The position numbers and the translations under genes were made by a program. From Eshraghiella sp964405265 (lineage in GTDB: Bacteria; Bacillota; Clostridia; Lachnospirales; Lachnospiraceae), in assembly GCA_964405265.1 (NCBI GenBank), contig CAYONC010000002.1, positions 123,680 to 187,679 of the forward strand: DNA of 64,000 nt, given 5' to 3'. Under the pieces are notes generated by a model. It worked only from the letters and a program-made list of their open reading frames with translations, did no database searches and was not told the DNA's origin. Numbering within the stretch: the first letter of the stretch is position 1; each line of letters begins with the position of its first letter. Below are positions 1 to 8,175 of the stretch, piece by piece.

Positions 1-986
1 ACGGAGCGATGTCCCTTAAGGTTCTCAAATCCTGCTTCCCTGGCTTCTTTTACAAATTTTGCATCAAGTTCTTCATTGCCTGTTACAAAAGGTACATTCA
101 TCAGCGAACGGTCTTCCTTAACAACCGTTCCCTTAAACAGCTTACTCTGGTCAAGGAAATCATAAAGAATTGCTGCTTTCTTCTCATTAAGCGCCTTCAT
201 TGCAGAGAGCCCGCCCATCTTCTTAATCCATTTGAATACCTTTCCGCATACATATATGCCGTATGCCGGAGGTGTGTTATATAATGAATCATTGTCTGCA
301 TGAATCTTATATTTAAGCATTGTAGGAGTTCCCGGAAGTGTATCCTCCGTAATAAGGTCCTCCCTGATTATAACGATAACAACTCCGGCAGGTCCGATAT
401 TCTTCTGAACGCCGCCGTAGATAACGCCGTACTTCGTTACATCAACAGGTTCTGAAAGGAAGCATGATGATACATCGGCAACAAGGGTATGTCCCTTCGT
501 ATTCGGGAGCTGCTTAAACTTGGTTCCGTATATCGTATTATTCTCACATATATATACATAATCGCAGTCATCCGGTATATCAAGATCAGAGCAGTCAGGT
601 ATGTATGAAAATGTCTTATCGGCAGAAGAAGCCAGCTCTATTGCTTCTCCGTAAATCTTAGCTTCCTGGTATGCTTTCTTCGCCCACTGTCCCGTAACAA
701 TATATCCCGCCTTCTTATTCTTCATAAGATTCATCGGAATCATTGCAAACTGCTGTGATGCACCTCCCTGAAGGAAAAGTACCCTATAGTTATCAGGAAT
801 ATTCATAAGTTCCCTTAAATCAGCCTCAGCCTCTTTTATGATGTTATCATACACCTTGGATCTGTGACTCATTTCCATTACAGACATTCCTGATCCTCTA
901 TAGTCAAGCATCTCATCTGCCGTTTCCCTTAATACTTCTTCCGGTAATACAGCCGGACCTGCCGAAAAATTGTAAATTCGTCCCAC
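1..986 (-). CDS. serC: Phosphoserine aminotransferase, 3' end cut by window edge
   Basis: SerC is a cytoplasmic PLP enzyme that transaminates 3-phosphohydroxypyruvate to O-phosphoserine in serine synthesis. The frame is open from a GTG at 984-986 to the window edge, giving 328 codons of a protein usually about 360 long, so only the C-terminus is missing. The N-terminus reads MGRIYNFSAGPAVLP, the SerC signature start. Further in are FLQGGASQQFAMIPMN and GGVQKNIGPAG, which carries the PLP lysine. GTG is chosen because an AAGGAGG (996-1002) sits 9 bases upstream and the family N-terminus begins there. It has its own promoter in the gap after the GNAT gene, so it need not depend on the ilv-leu transcript. 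Confidence 0.95.
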   Translation of the reverse strand, partial: MGRIYNFSAGPAVLPEEVLRETADEMLDYRGSGMSVMEMSHRSKVYDNIIKEAEADLRELMNIPDNYRVLFLQGGASQQFAMIPMNLMKNKKAGYIVTGQWAKKAYQEAKIYGEAIELASSADKTFSYIPDCSDLDIPDDCDYVYICENNTIYGTKFKQLPNTKGHTLVADVSSCFLSEPVDVTKYGVIYGGVQKNIGPAGVVIVIIREDLITEDTLPGTPTMLKYKIHADNDSLYNTPPAYGIYVCGKVFKWIKKMGGLSAMKALNEKKAAILYDFLDQSKLFKGTVVKEDRSLMNVPFVTGNEELDAKFVKEAREAGFENLKGHRS

Positions 987-1025
987 TTTCGTGTGCCTCC
1001 TTAATGTTAAAACAATATTTCGTAT

Positions 1026-1054
1026 ATTTTACATAAAAAACATTGTCCAGTCAA
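1026..1054 (-). promoter_or_regulatory. Promoter for serC
   Basis: On the minus strand TTGACT (1049-1054), a 17-base spacer and TAAAAT (1026-1031) form a near-consensus vegetative promoter about 40 bases before the serC GTG. It lies in the gap between the GNAT gene and serC. This is a sequence call only. Confidence 0.7.
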
Positions 1055-1075
1055 TATGTAATATGACCCACTTTA

Positions 1076-1546
1076 TTATTTTAATATAACTTCCATTCCG
1101 TATTTCTGCGGAACAAGCCCGCATTTTTCATAAAATTTCCTGGCACCTTCATTACATGCCCACACATTCAGTGTCAGATTATGGCATCCCGATTCAGCAG
1201 CATATTTTCTAACATACTCAAACAGTCTTTTCCCCACATTTCTGCCTCTCATGCTTTCATCCACACATAAATCATCAACATATAACGTCTTTATTCCGGT
1301 AAGGATGTTATCATCCGTTTTCTGCTGAAATATGCAAAAAACATATCCTGATACATTACCGTCTTCTTCTGCCACAAATACCGGTGTCTCCGGGTTATTA
1401 AATATTGCTGCGAGCTCTTCTTCCGTATATTTTGTTACTCCTGCCTTAAAAAGGTCAGGTCTGCCGGTATGATGTACCGACAGCACCTGACCAAGCAGAT
1501 TCATTACGGCACCGGTGTCCTTTAATTCCGCACGCCGTATTATCAT
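1076..1546 (-). CDS. GNAT family N-acetyltransferase
   Basis: This 156-residue protein is a single GNAT domain, a family that moves an acetyl group from acetyl-CoA to an amine. The acetyl-CoA loop is visible as LCVDESMRGRNVGKRL (R-G-R-N-V-G, near residues 100-106), followed by the usual helix and LNVWACNEGARKFYEKCGL at the C-terminus. The substrate cannot be told from sequence. The start codon overlaps the ilvB stop (ATGA), so the two are translationally coupled. A regulatory acetyl-CoA binding subunit IlvN would often follow ilvB. This protein is not IlvN, as it has no ACT domain. A link to branched-chain metabolism is only inferred from position. Confidence 0.85.
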   Translation of the reverse strand: MIIRRAELKDTGAVMNLLGQVLSVHHTGRPDLFKAGVTKYTEEELAAIFNNPETPVFVAEEDGNVSGYVFCIFQQKTDDNILTGIKTLYVDDLCVDESMRGRNVGKRLFEYVRKYAAESGCHNLTLNVWACNEGARKFYEKCGLVPQKYGMEVILK

Positions 1547-3219
1547 ATTCCGCCACCTATATCATCAAACGTATCTGCAAGCGACGCTCCCGGAGATACC
1601 ATCGGAAATACCTTATCATCCTTTTCTATCTGACAGTCAATTACACATGGTATGTTAAGTGCAATTGCTTCCCTGAGTGCCGGTTCAAATTCATCCTTCG
1701 ACGTTACTCTGAAGGCTTTTGCCCCCATTGCTTCTGCAAGTTTTACATAATCAACGTCATCATCAAGCACCGTAAAAGAATAGCGCTGTCCATAGTATAA
1801 CGTCTGCCACTGTCTTACCATTCCAAGAACATGATTGTTCATAATAACTTCTATTATGGGAATATTGTATCTTGTGGCTGTTGCAAGTTCATTCATGTTC
1901 ATTCTGAAACAACCATCACCTGCAATATTGATAACCGTCCTGTTCCTGCATCCCATTTTTGCACCTATTGATGCTCCAAGACCGTATCCCATCGTACCGA
2001 GACCGCCTGATGAAATAAATGTTCTCGGTTCCTTATAACGGTAAAACTGTGCTGCCCACATCTGGTGCTGTCCGACTTCCGTGGTTATGATTGCGTCACC
2101 GTCTGTTACTTCATATATTTTTTCCATTATATATGGTCCCGTAAGTACTTCAGTATTATACTTAAGCGGATACTGCTCTTTCATTTCGGATATATGCTGC
2201 ATCCATTCCTTATGTGTGCAGTCGTTAAGCTTTTTATTAACGGCTTCAAGTATCTCACTTATGTCACCGGTCACAAATGCGTCAACCTTGACGTTTTTGT
2301 TAATTTCTGCCGGATCAATGTCAAACTGGATTATTCCGGCATTCGGTGCAAACCGTTTCGTATCTCCCGTTACCCTGTCAGAAAATCTTGCTCCGACAAC
2401 AATAAGCAGATCACATTCCATTACTCCGAAATTGGATGTCTTGGTTCCGTGCATACCGAGCATACCTGTATAGCCAGGATTTCTTCCGTCATACGCACCC
2501 TTACCCATAAGAGTGTCTGCTACCGGGGCATCCACCCTGCGTACAAATTCCGCAAGAATTTCCGGATTTCCGGATGCTACGGCACCACCTCCAACAAATA
2601 TATACGGTTTCTCTGATTTTTCAATCATTCCAACCACCGTATCAATATCCTCTTCCGATATATTATGGGTATATTTCACCGGTTTATCAGGTGCCCTGTA
2701 TTCATATTCCGCCGTCTTGGCCGTTATATCCTTAGGGATATCAATAAGTACCGGACCCGGTCTTCCTTCATTGGCAATTCTGAACGCTTCCCTTATGGTA
2801 TCTGCAAGTCTGTTGACATCCTTAACAATAAAATTGTGTTTGGTAATAGGGAGCGTGACTCCGACAATGTCTATTTCCTGAAAGCTGTCCTTACCAAGAA
2901 GCGGAACCCCTACATTGCAGGTTATTGCCACCACAGGAACGGAATCCATATATGCCGTGGCTATTCCCGTCACAAGATTGGTTGCTCCCGGTCCTGATGT
3001 GGCAAAACACACACCCGTCCTGCCTGTTGCCCTCGCATATCCGTCTGCCGCATGGGATGCTCCCTGCTCATGTGAAGTGAGAATATGTGTAATTTCATCC
3101 GAATGTCTGTAAAGCTCGTCATACACGTTGAGAATCGCTCCGCCCGGATATCCGAATACCGTATCAACTCCCTGTTCTTTAAGACACTCTATCAATATCT
3201 GTGAACCATTTAACTGCAT
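1543..3219 (-). CDS. ilvB: Acetolactate synthase, large catalytic subunit
   Basis: IlvB is a ThDP- and Mg-dependent enzyme that condenses pyruvate into acetolactate, or makes acetohydroxybutyrate, the first common step of valine, leucine and isoleucine synthesis. The 558-residue length is normal. The catalytic glutamate is E51 in SHEQGASHAADGYA, and the ThDP motif runs from GDG (434-436) to NN (461-462). The gene lies between ilvD (18-base gap) and the GNAT gene (4-base overlap). No small subunit ilvN/ilvH is in the window, so it is either encoded elsewhere or the enzyme works without it. The C-terminal tail DTFDDIGGGI is glycine-rich. Confidence 0.95.
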   Translation of the reverse strand: MQLNGSQILIECLKEQGVDTVFGYPGGAILNVYDELYRHSDEITHILTSHEQGASHAADGYARATGRTGVCFATSGPGATNLVTGIATAYMDSVPVVAITCNVGVPLLGKDSFQEIDIVGVTLPITKHNFIVKDVNRLADTIREAFRIANEGRPGPVLIDIPKDITAKTAEYEYRAPDKPVKYTHNISEEDIDTVVGMIEKSEKPYIFVGGGAVASGNPEILAEFVRRVDAPVADTLMGKGAYDGRNPGYTGMLGMHGTKTSNFGVMECDLLIVVGARFSDRVTGDTKRFAPNAGIIQFDIDPAEINKNVKVDAFVTGDISEILEAVNKKLNDCTHKEWMQHISEMKEQYPLKYNTEVLTGPYIMEKIYEVTDGDAIITTEVGQHQMWAAQFYRYKEPRTFISSGGLGTMGYGLGASIGAKMGCRNRTVINIAGDGCFRMNMNELATATRYNIPIIEVIMNNHVLGMVRQWQTLYYGQRYSFTVLDDDVDYVKLAEAMGAKAFRVTSKDEFEPALREAIALNIPCVIDCQIEKDDKVFPMVSPGASLADTFDDIGGGI

Positions 3220-3237
3220 AATTCATTTCTCCATATG

Positions 3238-4902
3238 TTATTTTATTTCCAAAACTGCTCCCTTGTCTGCTGATGTAACCATTTTTGCATATCTTGCAAG
3301 ATAGCCCTTAGTCACCTTAGGTTCCCTCGGCTGCCACTTTTCCTTTCTTGCAGCAAGCACTTCATCCGTTACATCCACATTAATTGTATTATCAGGAATG
3401 TTAATCTTAATAATATCCCCTTCTTCTATAAAAGCTATCGGTCCTCCTACCGCTGCCTCAGGCGACACATGTCCGATTGAAGCACCCCTTGATGCTCCCG
3501 AAAACCTTCCGTCCGTAATAAGTGCAACACTTGAGCCAAGACCCATTCCGGCTATTGCCGACGTAGGATTGAGCATTTCCCTCATTCCCGGACCGCCCTT
3601 AGGTCCTTCATATCTGATTACAACAACATCACCGGCAACAATTTTTCCGCCCTTTATTGCATCAATGGCATCCTCTTCACAGTCAAAGACTCTTGCAGGG
3701 CCTTCATGCACGAGCATTTCAGGAGCAACTGCAGATCTCTTGACAACGCATGAATCAGGTGCAATATTTCCACGAAGCACTGCAATCCCGCCTGTTTCAC
3801 TGTATGGATTCTCTACCGGCCTGATTATCTCTGTATTTTTGTTGATACAGCCCTTTATGTTTTCTGCTACTGTCTTACCGGTAGCCGTAATCAGATCCGT
3901 ATGCAGCAGTTTTTTCTTATCAAGTTCGTTCATTACCGCATATATTCCGCCTGCTTCATTAAGTTCTTCCATATAATGATGTCCTGCCGGTGCAAGATGA
4001 CACAGATTAGGAGTTCTTGCACTTATGTCATTTGCAATGTCAAGATTAAGCCCCACTCCCGCTTCTCTTGCTATCGCAGGAAGATGAAGCATGGTATTGG
4101 TAGAACATCCCAATGCCATATCAACGGTAAGCGCATTCATAAACGCTTTTTCCGTCATTATGTCAAGGGGCTTAATGTCTCTTTCAAGAAGCTCCATTAC
4201 TTTCATGCCTGCGTGCTTTGCAAGCTTTATCCTGTCTGAATATACCGCCGGTATTGTTCCGTTCCCCTGAAGTCCCATACCTATTGCCTCAGTAAGGCAG
4301 TTCATGCTGTTAGCCGTATACATTCCCGAACATGAACCGCACGTCGGACAGGCATGGTTCTCATAATCATTAAACTCTTCTTCCGTCATTTTACCTGCCG
4401 TATATGCTCCTACTGCTTCAAACATACTTGAAAGACTTGTTTTGCAGCCGTTAACGTGTCCTGCAAGCATTGGTCCGCCGCTTACAAATACCGTCGGAAC
4501 ATTCACTCTTGCCGCCGCCATAAGCAGTCCCGGAACATTCTTGTCACAGTTAGGTACCATAACAAGGCCGTCAAAGGCATGTGCTGTCGCAAGACATTCC
4601 GTGGAATCCGCTATCAGATCCCTTGTTACCAGTGAGTATTTCATTCCCACATGTCCCATTGCAATTCCGTCACACACGGCAATCGCAGGCACAACAACCG
4701 GTGTGCCTCCTGCCATTGCAACACCTGTTTTCACTGCTTCAACAATTTTGTCCAGGTTCATGTGTCCCGGTACTATTTCATTATATGAACTTACAATTCC
4801 GATTAACGGTCTGTCAAGCTCCTCTTTCGTAAATCCAAGTGCATTAAATAATGACCTCTGCGGTGCTGTTGCCACTCCGCTTTTTACTGAATCACTTTTC
4901 AT
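3238..4902 (-). CDS. ilvD: Dihydroxy-acid dehydratase
   Basis: IlvD dehydrates dihydroxyisovalerate and dihydroxymethylvalerate to the 2-keto acids of valine and isoleucine synthesis, using an iron-sulfur cluster and Mg. At 554 residues it has family length. The cluster cysteines are visible in VCDGIAMGH (C78), NCDKNVPG (C119) and CPTCGSCSGMYTANSMNC (185-202). The C-terminal region holds GGPGMREMLNP and DGRFSGASRG. It sits 9 bases after leuB and 18 before ilvB, so the three form one operon. The cluster type (2Fe-2S or oxygen-sensitive 4Fe-4S) cannot be told from the sequence. Confidence 0.96.
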   Translation of the reverse strand: MKSDSVKSGVATAPQRSLFNALGFTKEELDRPLIGIVSSYNEIVPGHMNLDKIVEAVKTGVAMAGGTPVVVPAIAVCDGIAMGHVGMKYSLVTRDLIADSTECLATAHAFDGLVMVPNCDKNVPGLLMAAARVNVPTVFVSGGPMLAGHVNGCKTSLSSMFEAVGAYTAGKMTEEEFNDYENHACPTCGSCSGMYTANSMNCLTEAIGMGLQGNGTIPAVYSDRIKLAKHAGMKVMELLERDIKPLDIMTEKAFMNALTVDMALGCSTNTMLHLPAIAREAGVGLNLDIANDISARTPNLCHLAPAGHHYMEELNEAGGIYAVMNELDKKKLLHTDLITATGKTVAENIKGCINKNTEIIRPVENPYSETGGIAVLRGNIAPDSCVVKRSAVAPEMLVHEGPARVFDCEEDAIDAIKGGKIVAGDVVVIRYEGPKGGPGMREMLNPTSAIAGMGLGSSVALITDGRFSGASRGASIGHVSPEAAVGGPIAFIEEGDIIKINIPDNTINVDVTDEVLAARKEKWQPREPKVTKGYLARYAKMVTSADKGAVLEIK

Positions 4903-4911
4903 AGTATCCTC

Positions 4912-5997
4912 CTATATTCTTTCTGCGATCAAATCGCCCATTTCCTTAGTTCCTGCAAGTATCATGCCTTCTGACATGATATCCGGGGTTCTGTATCCTT
5001 CTTTTAAAACTGTCTTAACGGCTTTTTCAACTGCATCCGCAGCTTCATCCATATCAAAGGAATATCTTAACATCATTGCGGCAGACAGAATCGTGGCAAT
5101 CGGGTTTGCAATGTTTTTGCCTGCTATGTCAGGTGCCGAACCGTGTGAAGGCTCGTAAAGTCCTAATTTTGTCCTGCCGAGGCTTGCACTTGAAAGCATT
5201 CCTATTGAACCCGTTATCATGCTCGCTTCATCCGATAATATGTCACCGAACATATTCTCTGTAAGAATAACATCAAACTGTCCCGGATTCATGACAAGCT
5301 GCATGGCGCAGTTGTCTACCAGCATATCCGTATAAGTAACATCCGGAAAATCTGCCGCAACCTCCTTAACAACCCTTCTCCATAATCTTGATGAGTCAAG
5401 AACGTTGGCTTTATCCACACTTGTTACCTTTTTATTCCTCTTCATTGCAATTTCAAAGGCCTTGACTGCAATTCTTCTGATTTCATTTTCATTATACTTC
5501 AGCGTATCGACGGCAGTCATCACACCATCGATTTCCTTCGTATAACGTTCTCCAAAGTACAGACCTCCCGTAAGCTCCCTCATGATAACCATGTCAAAGC
5601 CTTCTCCTATAATCTCCGGTTTAAGCGGACATGCTTCCTTTAATTCATCATAGAGATATGCGGGTCTCATATTAACGAACAATTCAAGCTCTTTACGGAT
5701 TTTCAAAAGACCTGCCTCCGGTCTTAATTCAGGCGCTACGTCATACCATGCAGAATTTCCGACATTTCCGCCTACCGCACCGAGAAGAACTGCATCTCCG
5801 GACTTTGCAACAGAAACGGCTTCATCCGTAAGCGGCACTCCATATTTATCAATGGAGCATCCTCCCATAAGTATCTTCGTATAATTAAGCTTAAATCCGT
5901 ACCTGCTTCCGGCAGCATCAAGCACTTTCATAGCTTCGTCAACAATTTCAGGACCTATTCCGTCTCCCGGAATTACTGTTACGTTATATTCATTCAT
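4912..5997 (-). CDS. leuB: 3-isopropylmalate dehydrogenase
   Basis: LeuB is an NAD-dependent oxidative decarboxylase that turns 3-isopropylmalate into 2-ketoisocaproate for leucine. The 361-residue protein starts VIPGDGIGPEIVDEAMKVLD. It has the substrate-binding segment around MRELTGGLYFGE and the metal-binding motif NMFGDILSDEASMITGSIG, followed by YEPSHGSAPDIAGK, which is typical of LeuB rather than isocitrate dehydrogenase. It is the first gene of the leuB-ilvD-ilvB-GNAT operon. leuA, leuC and leuD are not in the window. The leader upstream carries a promoter and two palindromes. Confidence 0.96.
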   Translation of the reverse strand: MNEYNVTVIPGDGIGPEIVDEAMKVLDAAGSRYGFKLNYTKILMGGCSIDKYGVPLTDEAVSVAKSGDAVLLGAVGGNVGNSAWYDVAPELRPEAGLLKIRKELELFVNMRPAYLYDELKEACPLKPEIIGEGFDMVIMRELTGGLYFGERYTKEIDGVMTAVDTLKYNENEIRRIAVKAFEIAMKRNKKVTSVDKANVLDSSRLWRRVVKEVAADFPDVTYTDMLVDNCAMQLVMNPGQFDVILTENMFGDILSDEASMITGSIGMLSSASLGRTKLGLYEPSHGSAPDIAGKNIANPIATILSAAMMLRYSFDMDEAADAVEKAVKTVLKEGYRTPDIMSEGMILAGTKEMGDLIAERI

Positions 5998-6029
5998 ATC
6001 TGCATACCTCGTATATAATTATTTTCATC

Positions 6030-6114
6030 TTCATCTCAGATGAACGTTCTTCACAATTTTATCTTATTACAGTGCAAAAAACAAGTATGAGCTTTTAATC
6101 AATTTCATTGATTA
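6030..6114 (-). promoter_or_regulatory. leuB operon promoter with two palindromic candidate operators
   Basis: On the minus strand TTGTTT (6079-6084), 17 bases and TAAAAT (6056-6061) form a promoter. Two perfect inverted repeats flank it: TAATCAAT-TTC-ATTGATTA at 6096-6114, just upstream of the -35, and TTCATCT-C-AGATGAA at 6030-6044, just past the expected start of transcription. No T-box core or leader peptide is evident. The repeats look like repressor or activator sites, but the regulator is not identified and they do not match the CodY consensus. Confidence 0.5.
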
Positions 6115-6121
6115 ATCTTAA

Positions 6122-6173
6122 GATGTAAAAATGCCGTCGTACCTTCGGACTTATATCCTTATGGTACGGCGGC
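6122..6173 (-). terminator. Terminator after ftsZ
   Basis: An 11-bp stem pairs 6133-6143 (GCCGTCGTACC) with 6163-6173 (GGTACGGCGGC), with one imperfect pair. In the minus direction it is followed by ATTTTTAC. It lies 20 bases after the ftsZ stop and closes the division cluster before the leuB promoter. Confidence 0.7.
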
Positions 6174-6193
6174 TGAAATTATGTATTTATGTA

Positions 6194-7342
6194 TTATTTT
6201 CTCTTCTGAAGAAATCCCGGTATACGGATTTCCTTCTCTGAAACGCTTGCTTCAACAGGCTTCGGCTTGTTGAGGCCCGGCAGATCCGGACGCTTTTCCT
6301 GTACCGGCGTCTGATATGCAGGAGATACCGGCCTTACGGGTGTTGAAGGCGTAAAATTAAATCCTGCCATCATATTGGATACCGGTGATGCATAATCATC
6401 CAGTCCGGTTGCAATGACGGTAACGGTTGCCTGCTCCTGAACGGTATCATCATACATAACACCGAATATAACGTTGGCATTCTCACCGGCAAGCTCCTGA
6501 ACATAGCTTGCTGCCTCATTGGCTTCAAGAATTCCGATGTCTCCGCTGATATTAATTATAACATGCGTTGCACCTTCAATGGTTGTCTCAAGAAGCGGAC
6601 TTGCAACTGCCTGCTTAACGGCTTCAACAGCCTTATCTTCTCCCGTAGCGGTTCCGATTCCGATATGCGCTATACCCTTATCCTTCATTACAGTCTGTAC
6701 ATCAGCAAAGTCAAGATTAATAAGTCCCGGAACATTGATAAGGTCAGTTATTCCCTGCACAGCCTGCTGAAGAACCTCATCTGCCTTCTTGAATGCATCC
6801 GGCATCGTAGTTCTTCTGTCAGCTATCTCTATAAGTCTGTCATTAGGAATTACAATGAGTGTATCAACATTCTCCTTAAGCTTCTCAATTCCCGATATGG
6901 CATTGGTCATTCTCGTCCTTGCCTCAAACTTAAAAGGCTTGGTAACGATACCTACCGTAAGAATACCCATATCCTTGGCTATCTTGGCAACAACCGGTGC
7001 TGCTCCCGTTCCGGTTCCGCCTCCCATTCCACAGGTCACAAATACCATCTCTGCATCCTTCAGTGACTGCGTAAGGTCTTCGCTGCTCTCTTCCGCTGCC
7101 TTCTCACCAACTTCCGGCTTAGCTCCTGCACCGAGTCCCTTGGTAAGCTTCTCGCCAATCTGCACTACGGTAGGTGCCTTGCATAACTTAAGTGCCTGCT
7201 TATCTGTATTAATTCCTATAAATTCAACGCCGCTGATGCCTTCATTAATCATTCTGTTCACAGCATTATTACCTGCTCCACCCACACCAACAACGATTAT
7301 CTTAGCTGCTGCTTCTGACTCATTAGTCTTTATTTCTAACAA
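6194..7342 (-). CDS. ftsZ: Cell division GTPase FtsZ
   Basis: FtsZ is the tubulin-like GTPase that polymerises at mid-cell into the Z ring. The core has VGVGGAGNNAVNRM, the nucleotide loop GGGTGTGAAP (about residues 107-116), the T7 region LINLDFADVQTVM, and a short proline-rich linker. The C-terminal peptide EIRIPGFLQKRK docks partners such as FtsA or SepF. The start is TTG at 7340-7342, giving MLEIKTNE and 382 residues. An AAGGAGG lies 8 bases upstream at 7351-7357, so the longer TTG at 7360 would place the ribosome site inside the gene. It is the last gene of the dcw-like cluster, with its own promoter. ftsA is not adjacent. Confidence 0.97.
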   Translation of the reverse strand: MLEIKTNESEAAAKIIVVGVGGAGNNAVNRMINEGISGVEFIGINTDKQALKLCKAPTVVQIGEKLTKGLGAGAKPEVGEKAAEESSEDLTQSLKDAEMVFVTCGMGGGTGTGAAPVVAKIAKDMGILTVGIVTKPFKFEARTRMTNAISGIEKLKENVDTLIVIPNDRLIEIADRRTTMPDAFKKADEVLQQAVQGITDLINVPGLINLDFADVQTVMKDKGIAHIGIGTATGEDKAVEAVKQAVASPLLETTIEGATHVIINISGDIGILEANEAASYVQELAGENANVIFGVMYDDTVQEQATVTVIATGLDDYASPVSNMMAGFNFTPSTPVRPVSPAYQTPVQEKRPDLPGLNKPKPVEASVSEKEIRIPGFLQKRK

Positions 7343-7381
7343 AGCCTTGTCCTCCTTCAAAAAATTAGATACGCTTCTTAT

Positions 7382-7410
7382 ATAATATTATCAATCGTAA
7401 AAAATATCAA
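7382..7410 (-). promoter_or_regulatory. Promoter for ftsZ
   Basis: On the minus strand TTGATA (7405-7410), 17 bases and TATTAT (7382-7387) form a near-consensus promoter in the gap between divIB and ftsZ, about 40 bases before the TTG start. It would allow FtsZ levels above those of the upstream cluster. Confidence 0.65.
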
Positions 7411-7437
7411 CACTATTTTTAATTTTTATGTCAGATT

Positions 7438-8175
7438 TTATTTATCCGTAAGAATGATATACTGGGAATTTTCGTTATAATCTTCCATATCAAGGATTCC
7501 TTTTTTACCATCAAGTTCCGGCATCATGCATGTCAGTTCATATATTTTCCTGCTCATGTTTTCATCATCATTGCCCAAGAGCACCGTAATTTCTCCGACT
7601 TCCACGGAAAGTCCCATATCATCCAGTACCCTTATTTTATCTGTTTTTATTCCGTATTTGTCAAGATACTGTTTAAGATTCATTATGGAAGGGAAAATTT
7701 CAGGATGTGATACGTCAAGTGTGCTGTACAGCACAATACTGCTGTAATCAAGCCCTTCAACCTCAGGTATACCGTCAAGCACTTCTCCGGAGCTTTCGAC
7801 TATGACACCGTCTTTATCAAAATACATGCATGTACCCTGATACAGCACATATCCTATCATGCTTTTTTCATATACCGTTATGTTAATGGTCCCCGGCCAG
7901 TCCGTCTCAATGTTCACCTTGGCAATAAACGGTATTTCAATGTCCGGTGCTTTTTTATGTGAACGTATAAAAAGCAGCATGTTACTGTCATTCCTGTCAC
8001 TGAATATATATGCATACAGTTCATCATATGTATATTTGTCACTGCCGGTTATGTTTATCTCCGTAATTTTAAACTGGAATTTTATAAAAAAAACCACAGC
8101 TGCCGCAAACACGGCAAGCATTATCAGCACCGCCGGTATTATAATGATTTTTTTCTTTTTTTTTCTTCTTCTCAT
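7438..8175 (-). CDS. divIB: Cell division protein FtsQ/DivIB
   Basis: DivIB is a bitopic divisome protein that forms a complex with FtsL and DivIC outside the membrane. The 245-residue protein begins with a very basic cytoplasmic tail (MRRRKKKKK) and one transmembrane helix (about residues 12-33). Then comes a POTRA domain starting FKITEINITGSDKYTYDELYAYIF and the FtsQ/DivIB beta domain. The start overlaps the ftsW stop by 4 bases (ATGA). Sequence conservation in this family is low, so the call rests on topology, the POTRA start and the position between ftsW and ftsZ. Confidence 0.88.
   Translation of the reverse strand: MRRRKKKKKIIIIPAVLIMLAVFAAAVVFFIKFQFKITEINITGSDKYTYDELYAYIFSDRNDSNMLLFIRSHKKAPDIEIPFIAKVNIETDWPGTINITVYEKSMIGYVLYQGTCMYFDKDGVIVESSGEVLDGIPEVEGLDYSSIVLYSTLDVSHPEIFPSIMNLKQYLDKYGIKTDKIRVLDDMGLSVEVGEITVLLGNDDENMSRKIYELTCMMPELDGKKGILDMEDYNENSQYIILTDK

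Noticed and set aside
1835..2881. Several plus-strand open frames opposite ilvB.
   Set aside because: Antisense to a clear acetolactate synthase; no ribosome site or conserved motif.
4442..5158. Long plus-strand open frame opposite ilvD and leuB (238 codons).
   Set aside because: It lies fully antisense to two well-conserved genes, has no ribosome site and its product is low-complexity with no domain. It is a shadow of codon bias.
7343..7360. Earlier TTG start of ftsZ giving six more residues.
   Set aside because: The AAGGAGG lies inside that extension, and MLEIKTNE is the usual family N-terminus.
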